Of a stretch of 53,787 nt of DNA, positions 44,205-52,418 are shown in pieces; the stretch's first letter is position 1; the number at the start of each line of letters is the position of its first letter. The notes below the pieces were generated by a model. It saw only the letters and a list, made by a program, of their open reading frames with translations. It searched no databases and was not told the DNA's origin. Both the position numbers and the translations under genes were made by a program. Source of the stretch: JAAYCB01 sp012744395 (GTDB lineage Bacteria > Planctomycetota > Planctomycetia > Pirellulales > Thermoguttaceae); NCBI GenBank assembly GCA_028703175.1, contig JAQVNJ010000027.1, positions 1-53,787 of the forward strand. Reading direction: 5' to 3'.

Positions 44205-45896
44205 ATGCCCTCCAACTTGCCCGAAGTGCCTGCCGCGATCGAAATCGCCCGGCGGGCCAGCCTGCGGCCGATCACCGAGATCGCCGCGGAACTGAACATC
44301 CCCGCCGACGATCTGGAACTCTACGGCAAGTACAAGGCCAAGGTCTCCCTGGACCTGTTTCACCGGCTCGCCGGCGCGGCCGGCGGCAAGCTGATCCTGG
44401 TCACGGCGATCACCCCCACGCCGGCGGGCGAGGGCAAGACGACGACGAGCATCGGCCTGGCCGACGCGTTGCGGCGGGCGGGCAAGACGGCCGCCGTCTG
44501 CCTCAGGGAGCCCTCGATGGGCCCCTGCTTCGGCATGAAGGGCGGGGCGGCCGGCGGCGGCTATTCCCAGGTCGTGCCGATGGAGGACATCAACCTCCAC
44601 TTCACCGGCGACATCCACGCCATCGAATTGGCCCACAATCTGCTGGCCGCGATCCTCGACAACCACATCCATCACGGCAACCGGCTGGGGCTCGATGTGC
44701 GGCGCCTCCAGTGGGGCCGCGTCGTCGACATGAACGATCGGGCCCTCCGCAGCGTGACGGTCGGCCTTGGCGGTCCGAACAACGGTGTGCCGCGCGAAAG
44801 CACCTTCGATATCACCGTCGCATCGGAGGTCATGGCCATCCTGTGCCTCTCCGAGTCGCTCACCGAATTGAAACACCGCCTGGGGCGGATCGTGGTCGGG
44901 CAAACCGGCGACCGCAAGCCGGTCACGGCCGCCGATCTGAAGGTCCACGGCGCGATGGCCGTGCTGCTGAAGGACGCCATCAAGCCGAACCTCGTGCAGA
45001 CGCTCGAACATACGCCGGCCTTCGTCCACGGCGGGCCGTTCGCCAACATCGCGCACGGATGCAACAGCGTGATCGCGACCAAGCTGGCCATGCGCCTGGC
45101 CGAGTATACCGTGACGGAGGCCGGTTTCGGAGCGGACCTCGGCGCCGAGAAGTTCATGAACATCAAGTGCCGCAGCGCAGGGATCAGTCCCGCCGCCGTC
45201 GTCATCGTGGCCACGGTCCGGGCGCTGAAGCACCACGGCGGCGTCGCCTTGAAAGACCTCACCCGGCCGAACAGCGAGGCCCTGGACAAGGGCGTCGAGA
45301 ACCTGAAGAAGCACATCGAAAACGTCCACCGGTTCGGCTTGCCGGTCGTGGTGGCGATCAACTCGTTTCTCTCCGACACCGACGAAGAGATCCAGTTCAT
45401 CAAGGACAAATGCGCGTACCTGGGCGTGGAGATCCTCCGCGCCGAGCATTGGGCGCGGGGCGGCAGCGGCGCCGAGGCGCTGGCCCGCGCCGTGATCCGC
45501 GTCGCCGAGAATACGAAAACCGATTTCACGCTGCTCTATCCGAACACCTGCACGCTCTGGGACAAGGTCGGAATCATCTGCCGCGAGATTTACGGCGCGA
45601 CCGAGGTCCTGGCCGACAAGAAGCTTCGCGCGAAGTTCCATCAGCTCCAGGAGGCCGGCTACGGCGAACTGCCGATCTGCATGGCCAAGACGCAGTATTC
45701 CCTCTCGACCGACCCCGGCCTCAAGGGCCGGCCGAAGAAGTTCGATGTGCCGCTGCGCGACGTCCGTGTCGCAGCCGGCGCGGGATACGTGGTCGTGCTG
45801 ACCGGCGACATCATGACCATGCCGGGGTTGCCCAAAACGCCCGCGGCCGAGATGATCGACATCAACGAAGACGAGGAAATCGTCGGACTCTTCTGA
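44205..45896 (+). CDS. fhs: Formate-tetrahydrofolate ligase
   Basis: A 563-residue enzyme making 10-formyl-THF from formate, THF and ATP. It has the ATP-binding PTPAGEGKTT (71-80), REPSMGPCFGMKGGAAGGGYSQV, HFTGDIHAIELAHNLLAA, VTEAGFGADLGAEKF, and the C-terminal AGAGYVVVLTGDIMTMPGLP. Length is typical. The folate reductase gene upstream on the same strand, 191 bases away, makes the pair part of one formate-to-methyl folate route or of C1 supply for biosynthesis. The GGAAACGG ribosome site is acceptable. Confidence 0.97.
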   Translation: MPSNLPEVPAAIEIARRASLRPITEIAAELNIPADDLELYGKYKAKVSLDLFHRLAGAAGGKLILVTAITPTPAGEGKTTTSIGLADALRRAGKTAAVCLREPSMGPCFGMKGGAAGGGYSQVVPMEDINLHFTGDIHAIELAHNLLAAILDNHIHHGNRLGLDVRRLQWGRVVDMNDRALRSVTVGLGGPNNGVPRESTFDITVASEVMAILCLSESLTELKHRLGRIVVGQTGDRKPVTAADLKVHGAMAVLLKDAIKPNLVQTLEHTPAFVHGGPFANIAHGCNSVIATKLAMRLAEYTVTEAGFGADLGAEKFMNIKCRSAGISPAAVVIVATVRALKHHGGVALKDLTRPNSEALDKGVENLKKHIENVHRFGLPVVVAINSFLSDTDEEIQFIKDKCAYLGVEILRAEHWARGGSGAEALARAVIRVAENTKTDFTLLYPNTCTLWDKVGIICREIYGATEVLADKKLRAKFHQLQEAGYGELPICMAKTQYSLSTDPGLKGRPKKFDVPLRDVRVAAGAGYVVVLTGDIMTMPGLPKTPAAEMIDINEDEEIVGLF

Positions 45897-46050
45897 GCCG
45901 CGCGGCGGTCCGGGCAGCGCCCGCCGGTGCTTCTGGGTGTCCGCGGATTGACGATTACAGATTAAAGGTTACAGGTTCTCGCCGCAGCGGACGTGCCCCG
46001 CGCTTGCGCGGCGACGGGCTGAGAACTGTTTTGCCAAGGGGTTTCTTCTC

Positions 46051-46698
46051 ATGAACCAGCGAATCTTCGCGTGCTTCGGCTGCCTGATGCTTGTTGCCGG
46101 TTGCGGCGAGACGAACCATCCCGTGCGCCGGCAAACGCTCGACGTGCCCCCCTCTGAATCGATCGAGGGGGACGGCCGGGGAGGCGATCGGGCGGCAGAT
46201 GCCCCGCCGGCCCGCCTGCCGGACATGCCCCAGGCGCCGCCGGCTGCCGCGACGGCTGCCGCAGCGCTGAACATCAAGGCGCCGGAGGACTGGATCCAGC
46301 GGCAGCCGCGCGTCAGCCTGATCACGGCCGAGTTTGCCCTCCCTAAGGCCGAAGGCGACCAGGCCGACGGCCGATTGACGGTCAGCACGGCGGGCGGATC
46401 GGTCGAAGCGAATCTCGAACGCTGGCGCGGCCAGTTCGACGACCTCAAGGACAAGCCCAGCGAGACGCTCGACGTGGCCGGGCGGAAGGTGACCCTGGTC
46501 GACCTCAGCGGGACGTTCAACGACCAGCCCGGGCCGTTTGCACCGGGAGAGAAACGCGCAGACTACCGGATGCTCGGAGCGATCATTCCGATGGAGGGCG
46601 ATCACCTGTTCGTCAAGGCCTACGGGCCGGAAAAGACGATCGCACGGCACGAAGCGGCGTTCAGGGAATTCGTCAAGTCGCTCGTGCCCGGCGAGTGA
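46051..46698 (+). CDS. Lipoprotein of unknown function
   Basis: A 215-residue lipoprotein with lipobox VAGC (Cys18). A Pro/Ala-rich linker follows to residue 75, then a single domain (about 75-210) opening APEDWIQRQPRVSLITAEFALP and containing RLTVSTAGGSVEANLERWRGQF, KVTLVDLSGTF and YRMLGAIIPMEGDHLFVKAYGP. I recognise it only as a planctomycete-type lipoprotein with no assigned role. An AAGGGG site lies about ten bases before the ATG. It is 154 bases after fhs on the same strand and is followed by palindromic element C. Confidence 0.7.
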   Translation: MNQRIFACFGCLMLVAGCGETNHPVRRQTLDVPPSESIEGDGRGGDRAADAPPARLPDMPQAPPAAATAAAALNIKAPEDWIQRQPRVSLITAEFALPKAEGDQADGRLTVSTAGGSVEANLERWRGQFDDLKDKPSETLDVAGRKVTLVDLSGTFNDQPGPFAPGEKRADYRMLGAIIPMEGDHLFVKAYGPEKTIARHEAAFREFVKSLVPGE

Positions 46699-46709
46699 AG
46701 GATTCCCTG

Positions 46710-46733
46710 GTTCCCAAGCTCCCGCTTGGGAAC
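46710..46733. repeat. Palindromic element C
   Basis: GTTCCCAAGC (46710-46719) and GCTTGGGAAC (46724-46733) pair perfectly around TCCC, 11 bases after the lipoprotein stop codon. The arms are identical to those of elements B and D. No heptamer tail is present. Confidence 0.85.
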
Positions 46734-46946
46734 CTGTGCCGGCGCCCCGATCGCTGGCCGGCTGGACTTGCCCGGCGTCTATTGAACGTTGCGGGTCGCA
46801 GGCTCGATTGCCTGGGCCCTTGCGGCCGGTCGCGCGCTCAGCCGGGAGGATCGCGCGAGCACCGACCATGCCGGAACGCCGAGCCGGCGCGGCCCTGGGC
46901 GGCATGATCCATCCGCCACCCGGCGCCGATGGCCTGGAGCCGCCGA

Positions 46947-47879
46947 TCAACCCCAGGCCCCGCGAGCCGCGGCAATCAGGTCGCCCGCCCCTTGATCCAG
47001 AAGTTGATCGGCCACGCGGCGGCCGAGCCGCGCGGCGTCGGTGAGCCGGTCGCTTTCGGTCGCCTCGATGCGGCATTTCCCGTCGCCGCCGACGACGCGG
47101 CCGGTAAGGACCAGCTTCGCTCCTTCCACACGGCCCCACCCGGCGATTGGGGCCAGGCAGCCGCCGCAAAGGGCGGCCAGCATGGTTCTTTCGGCAAGCA
47201 CGGCCGTATGACTGGCGGGATGATCGAGCGGCTCGAGGGCGGAACGGGTGGCAAGGTCCTCCGCCCGTGTCTCGAGCCCGAGAGCGCCTTGCCCGACCGC
47301 TGAGAGCATGATCTCCGGCGGCAGGATTTGCGTAATCCGGCTTGCCAGGCCAAGGCGCTTCAGACCGGCCTCGGCGAGCACAATCGCGTCGAAAGCCCCG
47401 TCGGCGAGTCTCTTCAATCGCGTATCGACGTTGCCTCGGATGTCGTCGATCTGGAGGTCGGCGCGGCGGTGCAGCAACTGTGCGCGGCGGCGGAGGCTGC
47501 CCGACCCGATCACCGCCCCCGGACGGAGCTCTTCCAGCGAACCCGGCTCTCGGCAGACGAGCGCATCGCGCACCGAGTCCCGCTCGGGGACGGCGGCCAG
47601 GCACAATCCTTCAACCGGCTCGGTGGGCAAATCCTTGAGACTGTGAACGGCCAGATCGATCCGGCCGTCGAGGAGCGCCCGCTGGATCTCCTTGGTGAAC
47701 ACCCCCTGGGTCCCGATCGTGCCGATGGGCCCGCGCTGATCGCGGTCCCCGCGGGTGGTGATCGGAACCAGCTCGACCGCCACCCCCAATTCCTCCAGCC
47801 GCGCCGCCACCCAGTCGGCCTGCCACCGGGCGAGCTTGCTGGCTCGGGTCCCCAATCGAATCCTTGTCGAACGTGCCAT
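46947..47879 (-). CDS. hemC: Porphobilinogen deaminase (hydroxymethylbilane synthase)
   Basis: A 310-residue cytosolic enzyme joining four porphobilinogen units into hydroxymethylbilane for heme. Motifs are RLGTRASKLARWQ at the start, GVFTKEIQRALLDGRIDLAVHSLKDLPT with catalytic Asp83, GSGSLRRRAQLLHRR, IRGNVDTRLKRL, and LCGGCLAPIAG, where Cys241 would bind the dipyrromethane cofactor. Length and order fit the family. The start is the first Met with a full N-terminus. It is transcribed away from the sulfatase gene and has no other heme gene in the window. Confidence 0.97.
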   Translation of the reverse strand: MARSTRIRLGTRASKLARWQADWVAARLEELGVAVELVPITTRGDRDQRGPIGTIGTQGVFTKEIQRALLDGRIDLAVHSLKDLPTEPVEGLCLAAVPERDSVRDALVCREPGSLEELRPGAVIGSGSLRRRAQLLHRRADLQIDDIRGNVDTRLKRLADGAFDAIVLAEAGLKRLGLASRITQILPPEIMLSAVGQGALGLETRAEDLATRSALEPLDHPASHTAVLAERTMLAALCGGCLAPIAGWGRVEGAKLVLTGRVVGGDGKCRIEATESDRLTDAARLGRRVADQLLDQGAGDLIAAARGAWG

Positions 47880-48229
47880 CAGCCGTCGCCTTCTCCAACT
47901 CGCTCCCGCGGCCCGCGGGTCCCCCCGCGCAACCCCCGGTCCGGCTCGCTGGGCGGACCCGAGTGGGATGCCCCCGGTTTCGCGGCGCGCGGGCTTCTCG
48001 TCTTATCCCGCGGCGATGCGTGCCGCCAAAACCGGGACTCTCGCCGGTCAACGATTACTCTTCTATCCTACCGGACGTCGCCGGGCTCGCAACCGGTTGC
48101 CGCCAGCTCGGCTCGGCGGCGACCGGCAATCGCCGGCAGGATCGGGGCGAGGGGATTTCTGTACTTTCCCGAGCGTGCCGATCATAATGCCGCAAGGATG
48201 CGGGGTCGCCTTTTGCCGGGAGTTGCGCC
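47880..48229. other. Divergent intergenic region between hemC and the sulfatase gene
   Basis: This 350-base gap must hold both promoters. I find no clear -35/-10 pair, repeat or reading frame. Confidence 0.4.
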
Positions 48230-49672
48230 GTGTTTTGTCGATTTGGAATGCTCGCGCGCTGGATGCTCTTCCTGGCGTCTGCCGGCATGGCCTGCACGGC
48301 GCGCTGCGAGGCAGGGGACGCCGGGCGGCAATCGAAGCCGAATTTTCTCGTCGTCGTCACCGACGACCAGCGTCCCGACACGATCGGCGCTCTGGGCAAT
48401 CCCCATATCCGCACGCCCACGCTCGACCGGCTCGTCCGCGAGGGGCTCGCCTTCACACGGGCCATCGCCCCCGACCCTCTCTGCGTGCCCAGCCGGGCGG
48501 AAATCCTTACCGGGTGCAGAGAATTCGCCAACGGCGTCAGCAGCCTCGGCGGCGGACGAATCCGGCAGGACCTGACCCTGTGGGGCGACGCGATGCGTTC
48601 GGCCGGCTACCACGCGTGGTACGTCGGCAAGTGGATGAACGACGGGAAGCCGACCACCCGAGGCTACGACCAGACGCGCGGCCTTTTCGCTGCCGGCGGC
48701 AGTCGTTGGGCACGGGACGCGGTCGATTTCCACGGGCGCCCGGTGACCGGCTACCGCGGCTGGGTCTTCCAGGGCGACGATGGCTCGATGGACCCCGAGT
48801 TGGGCGTCGGATTGACTCCTGACATCAGCACGAAATTCGCTGACGCGGCGATCGAGCTGATCCGCCGTGGAGCCGAATCGCCAAAGCCCTTCTTCCTGCA
48901 CGTCAATTTCACCGCACCGCACGATCCGCTGCTCATGCCGCCGGGCTATACGGGCGCTTATAAACCCGGCGACATTCCCCTGCCCAAAAACTTCCTCCCG
49001 CGCCACCCGTTCGACCACGGCAACCTCGAGGGCCGCGACGAACAGCTTCTCCCCTGGCCAAGGACTCCGGATGACGTCCGCGCCGATCTGGCCGTGTACT
49101 ATGCCGTAATCACGCACATGGACGAACAGTTGGGCCGTGTTCTCGAGACGGTCCGGGCGACCGGCCAGGCCGAACGGACGTACGTTATCTTCACCAGCGA
49201 CAATGGGCTGGCGATCGGCAGCCACGGACTGCGGGGCAAACAGAACATGTACGAACACACGGTCGGCGTGCCTCTGCTCCTGTCGGGGCCGGGCATCCCC
49301 AAGAACGAAGTCCGGGCCACGCAGTGCTATCTCCGCGACCTTTACCCAACGGTCTGCGAATTGGCCGGCGTCCCGATCCCCCCATCCGTTCAGGGCCGCA
49401 GCCTCGTTGCCGCGATCCACAACGTCAGCGCCGAGGTCTACCCGCACGTGTTCGGCCATTTTCAGGACGTGCAGCGAATGATCCGCACCGACCGGTGGAA
49501 GCTGATCCATTACCCAAGAATCGGCCGCTTCCAACTGTTCGATCTGGGCAACGATCCGCTGGAGCGTGAAAATCTCTTTGAACGGCCGGAATTCGCGGCG
49601 ATCTCCGCCGACCTGCGGGCACGGCTCGAAGCGTGCCAGAAAGAGGCGGGTGATCCGCTCCTGAATCCGTGA
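48230..49672 (+). CDS. Secreted sulfatase
   Basis: A 480-residue arylsulfatase-family enzyme. It starts with GTG and has a signal-like N-terminus (MLARWMLFLASAGMACTARCEA). Asp45 and Asp46 in VVVTDDQRPD are calcium ligands. The sulfatase motif CVPSR has Cys85, which an FGE enzyme would convert to formylglycine. YVGKWM, FTAPHDPLLMPPGY and FTSDNGLAIGSHG complete the active site. Planctomycete sulfatases desulfate algal or other polysaccharides; the substrate is not readable here. A GGGAG site precedes the GTG. An ATG at 48248 is an alternative start. Confidence 0.93.
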   Translation: MFCRFGMLARWMLFLASAGMACTARCEAGDAGRQSKPNFLVVVTDDQRPDTIGALGNPHIRTPTLDRLVREGLAFTRAIAPDPLCVPSRAEILTGCREFANGVSSLGGGRIRQDLTLWGDAMRSAGYHAWYVGKWMNDGKPTTRGYDQTRGLFAAGGSRWARDAVDFHGRPVTGYRGWVFQGDDGSMDPELGVGLTPDISTKFADAAIELIRRGAESPKPFFLHVNFTAPHDPLLMPPGYTGAYKPGDIPLPKNFLPRHPFDHGNLEGRDEQLLPWPRTPDDVRADLAVYYAVITHMDEQLGRVLETVRATGQAERTYVIFTSDNGLAIGSHGLRGKQNMYEHTVGVPLLLSGPGIPKNEVRATQCYLRDLYPTVCELAGVPIPPSVQGRSLVAAIHNVSAEVYPHVFGHFQDVQRMIRTDRWKLIHYPRIGRFQLFDLGNDPLERENLFERPEFAAISADLRARLEACQKEAGDPLLNP

Positions 49673-49839
49673 AAAAACCACCGTGCCCCACCTTGTAATC
49701 GCCGCAGGGGCCATTATCCTAGGAAGACTGCCCGCAAATCCTTTGCAGGACACCCACCTTAACGCGGGAGGGGACCGTTCCAGGTTTTTTAGAGGCGAGC
49801 CTGGAATGACGGCGGATTGCGATGTTCCCTCCCAGGTTG

Positions 49840-49874
49840 CCGTGCTTGCCAAAGCAGGCCAGCTTGGCACGGCG
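49840..49874. repeat. Imperfect palindrome after the sulfatase gene
   Basis: GCCGTGC (49840-49846) and GCACGGC (49868-49874) bracket a partly self-pairing interior with CCAAAGC and AGCTTGG. It is looser than elements A-E and may be a distant relative of them. Confidence 0.45.
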
Positions 49875-49968
49875 CCGTTACTTTGGGCAGCATCCGGGAG
49901 CCAACGGAACGGTTCACGGAAATTCGCCACGGAAGTCTCGCGACCCTAGTCATGACCGGGGAGGTCCA

Positions 49969-50388
49969 ATGCTCGCTCAGATTCTCGCCTGCACTCTGCT
50001 GATCGCCGCCGAAGGAACGACAGACGCTGCGCCCGACGCCACGACGAAGTTCGAGTTGATCGCCATCGAGAAGGCGATCGTCGATCAGACCAACGCCCAG
50101 CGGGCGCGCTATGGACTGCCCGCCCTCGCGGTCGACGCAAACCTGGTACGGACCGCTCGGACCCATGCGATCTGGATGGCCCGCCGCCGCCTGCTCCAGC
50201 ATAACCGGATTGGGATCGCTGAAAACATTGCCATGGGTTACCCCACGACGGAGTCCGCGATCGGCGGATGGATGCGCTCATCGGGCCACCGCGCGAACAT
50301 TCTCAACCGCGGCTACCGGCGGATCGGCGTGGCGGCCTATCAGAGCGCCGGCGGCACGATCTACTGGTGCCAGCAGTTTCAGCGCTGA
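49969..50388 (+). CDS. Secreted CAP/SCP-domain protein
   Basis: A 139-residue protein with signal peptide (MLAQILACTLLIAAEG). The remainder is one short CAP domain: VDQTNAQRARYGLPALAVDANL, then RTHAIWMARRRLLQHNRIGIAENIAMG, WMRSSGHRANILNRGYRRIGVAAY and TIYWCQQF. The cavity His and Glu residues are preserved in part (H in LQHN, E in IAENIA, H in SGHRANI). CAP proteins are secreted and have varied roles; none can be assigned here. The frame is open upstream to 49822, but a GGGGAGG ribosome site directly before 49969 decides the start. Confidence 0.9.
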   Translation: MLAQILACTLLIAAEGTTDAAPDATTKFELIAIEKAIVDQTNAQRARYGLPALAVDANLVRTARTHAIWMARRRLLQHNRIGIAENIAMGYPTTESAIGGWMRSSGHRANILNRGYRRIGVAAYQSAGGTIYWCQQFQR

Positions 50389-50455
50389 TGTCGCGCCGTT
50401 TCCCGGAGTTCTCAGTCGAACGGGTGATTCGAGCCGAGCTGCGTTGTCGGGCGGC

Positions 50456-50484
50456 TTTCACGTGAACGGAGTAGGCTGTATAAT
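50456..50484 (+). promoter_or_regulatory. Candidate promoter of the DNA methyltransferase gene
   Basis: A perfect TATAAT lies at 50479-50484, 70 bases before the GTG start. The -35 position 17 bases upstream (50456-50461) reads TTTCAC, a poor match. A consensus -10 is rare in this GC-rich window and fits an acquired gene. Confidence 0.45.
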
Positions 50485-50553
50485 GCGCCAGCCGAGGCGA
50501 TTCGAATGTTGGCACGCTCGAAAGGGAAATGATCACACAAATCCGAGGGACCA

Positions 50554-52251
50554 GTGGCACGACAGGGATTGCTGCCGATCATCGACTTTTCGGACGCCGT
50601 CGAAGCTCTGGCCGCTGGCAACGCGGAGGACCGAGGCGCGGTTTTCACGCGTCGCGAAGTAGTCGAGTTCATTCTCGATCTGGCTGGCTACACGCAAGAT
50701 CTGCCCCTCTACCAGTTCCGAATCCTCGAGCCTTCCTTCGGCAATGGCGATTTTCTTCTGCCCGTGGTTGAACGGCTGCTGGCGGCCTACATATCTCACG
50801 GGAAGCCATCGGATGCAGTGCACTGCCTGTCCAGTGCGATTCGAGCCGTTGAGATTCACCCTGACAGCATCCAGCGCACAAGAACACGAATCGCCGAGGT
50901 GCTCGCTTCTCACGGCATCACAAAACGCGGCGCCGCGGAGATTCTTCAATCGTGGATCATCCACGGAGATTTTCTGCTCGCGGACCTGCCTTGGAAATTT
51001 ACACATGCCGTCGGTAATCCGCCCTACGTCAGGCAAGAGTTAATCCCGGATGTTCTGTTGCGAGAGTACCGATCCCGGTACACCACGCTCTACGACAGGG
51101 CGGATGTCTACGTCCCATTCATGGAACGATGCTTGCGGCGTCTGGAGCCCGGCGGAACTCTCGGGTTCATCTGTTCCGACCGCTGGATGAAGAATCGATA
51201 CGGTGGGCCGCTTCGCGAACTCGTCTCGCGTGAATACCATCTTGCCGGCTACATCGATATGGTCGACACGCCGGCGTTTCATTCGGACGTGACCGCCTAC
51301 ACCGCCGTGACCATCATACGCCGGGAACCGCCGGGGCCCACACGCATCGCCCACCGCCCCAGGATTGCCCCCGAAGAGCTGGCAAGAATCTCTCAGGCAA
51401 TCGTCGCGAAGGACGCTCCTCGAAATAGCGACGTCGTCGAAATCCGCGGGGTCGCCAACGGGCGCGAACCATGGATACTCGATTCCCTCGACCAGCTTGC
51501 CCTAGTGCGAAAGCTCGAATCGCAGTTTCCTCTCTTGGAGGAGGTCGGCTGCAAAGTCGGGATCGGGGTGGCAACCGGCGCGGACAAGGTGTTCATCGGC
51601 CGATTCGATTCGCTCGATGTAGAGACCAGCCGCAAGCTGCCTCTTGTCAGGACTGCGGACATCCAGAACGGCACTGTCCAGTGGCAAGGGTTCGGTGTCA
51701 TCAACCCATTCAACCGGGACGGGACGCTCGTTGATCTGCGCCGGTTTCCGAAGCTGGCAGGATATCTGGAGACGCACGCAAACGTCATCCGCTCGCGAAA
51801 CTGCGCCAAGAAGAACCCGCGTGGATGGTATCGCACGATCGACCGCATTCACGAACACCTTACCTACCAGCCGAAGCTGCTGATTCCAGACATTAAGGGC
51901 ACAGCCCACGTCGTTTATGAAGACGGACGATTCTATCCGCATCACAACCTGTATTATATCACCTCCGATGAATGGGACTTGAGGGCCCTTCAGGCCGTCC
52001 TGGTGTCGGGAATCGCTCACCTCTTCGTTTCCTCGTACTCAACCCAGATGCGGGGGGGCTACCTTCGCTTTCAGGCCCAGTATTTAAGGCGCATCAGGCT
52101 TCCGCGATGGCGGGACGTTCCGAAAAGAGAGCGCGACGCCTTGGTCAAGTCCGTCGGCGCAGGACGGTCCGCGGCGTGTAACAGGGCCGTGTTTGACCTT
52201 TACGATCTGAGTCCGCGCGAGCGGAAGATGATCACCGGGGATGGGGCATAA
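50554..52251 (+). CDS. Adenine-N6 DNA methyltransferase, Eco57I/XhoI-PaeR7I type
   Basis: A 565-residue type II DNA methyltransferase. It has the SAM-binding motif I EPSFGNGDFLLP (59-70) and the catalytic motif NPPYVRQELIP (NPPY at 155-158), typical of N6-adenine enzymes, followed by CSDRWMKNRYGGPLRELV and a long target-recognition C-terminus. The opening GAVFTRREVVEFILDLAGY recalls the XhoI/PaeR7I methyltransferase group, which protects CTCGAG. It starts with GTG after GAGGGA. The cognate endonuclease gene follows but is truncated. Its more AT-rich codons than neighbours suggest transfer. Sequence specificity is inferred. Confidence 0.85.
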   Translation: MARQGLLPIIDFSDAVEALAAGNAEDRGAVFTRREVVEFILDLAGYTQDLPLYQFRILEPSFGNGDFLLPVVERLLAAYISHGKPSDAVHCLSSAIRAVEIHPDSIQRTRTRIAEVLASHGITKRGAAEILQSWIIHGDFLLADLPWKFTHAVGNPPYVRQELIPDVLLREYRSRYTTLYDRADVYVPFMERCLRRLEPGGTLGFICSDRWMKNRYGGPLRELVSREYHLAGYIDMVDTPAFHSDVTAYTAVTIIRREPPGPTRIAHRPRIAPEELARISQAIVAKDAPRNSDVVEIRGVANGREPWILDSLDQLALVRKLESQFPLLEEVGCKVGIGVATGADKVFIGRFDSLDVETSRKLPLVRTADIQNGTVQWQGFGVINPFNRDGTLVDLRRFPKLAGYLETHANVIRSRNCAKKNPRGWYRTIDRIHEHLTYQPKLLIPDIKGTAHVVYEDGRFYPHHNLYYITSDEWDLRALQAVLVSGIAHLFVSSYSTQMRGGYLRFQAQYLRRIRLPRWRDVPKRERDALVKSVGAGRSAACNRAVFDLYDLSPRERKMITGDGA

Positions 52252-52257
52252 GAGGCG

Positions 52258-52407
52258 ATGGGTGTTGACTTAGCGAATTACCGACCCAGGGCGCACCAGG
52301 CGGTCAAAGAATTCTGGAGAACCCGTGAAGCGGCTCGCCAGAGACAGCTTGACAGCGGAAATGCGGATCAAGGCGAGCGTGCAGGTGTGACAGCCGGAAA
52401 GAATATG
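52258..52407 (+). pseudogene. XhoI/PaeR7I-type restriction endonuclease, N-terminal fragment
   Basis: After an AAGAGGCG ribosome site, about 50 codons read MGVDLANYRPRAHQAVKEFW, then RTREAARQRQLDSGNADQGERAGVTAGKNM. This is the N-terminal signature of the XhoI/PaeR7I endonuclease family (AVKEFWRTRE and GNADQGERAGVTAGKNM). Family members are roughly 240-260 residues long. Here the match stops near 52407, and the frame runs into the 3' end of the TolC gene 12 bases later. About 80 percent of the enzyme, including the catalytic core, is missing. Confidence 0.8.
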
Positions 52408-52418
52408 AAAACTCCGCC

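Noticed and set aside
42373..45896. A Wood-Ljungdahl pathway
   Set aside because: Only the folate reductase and formate-THF ligase are present; no CO dehydrogenase, corrinoid protein or formate dehydrogenase is in the window.
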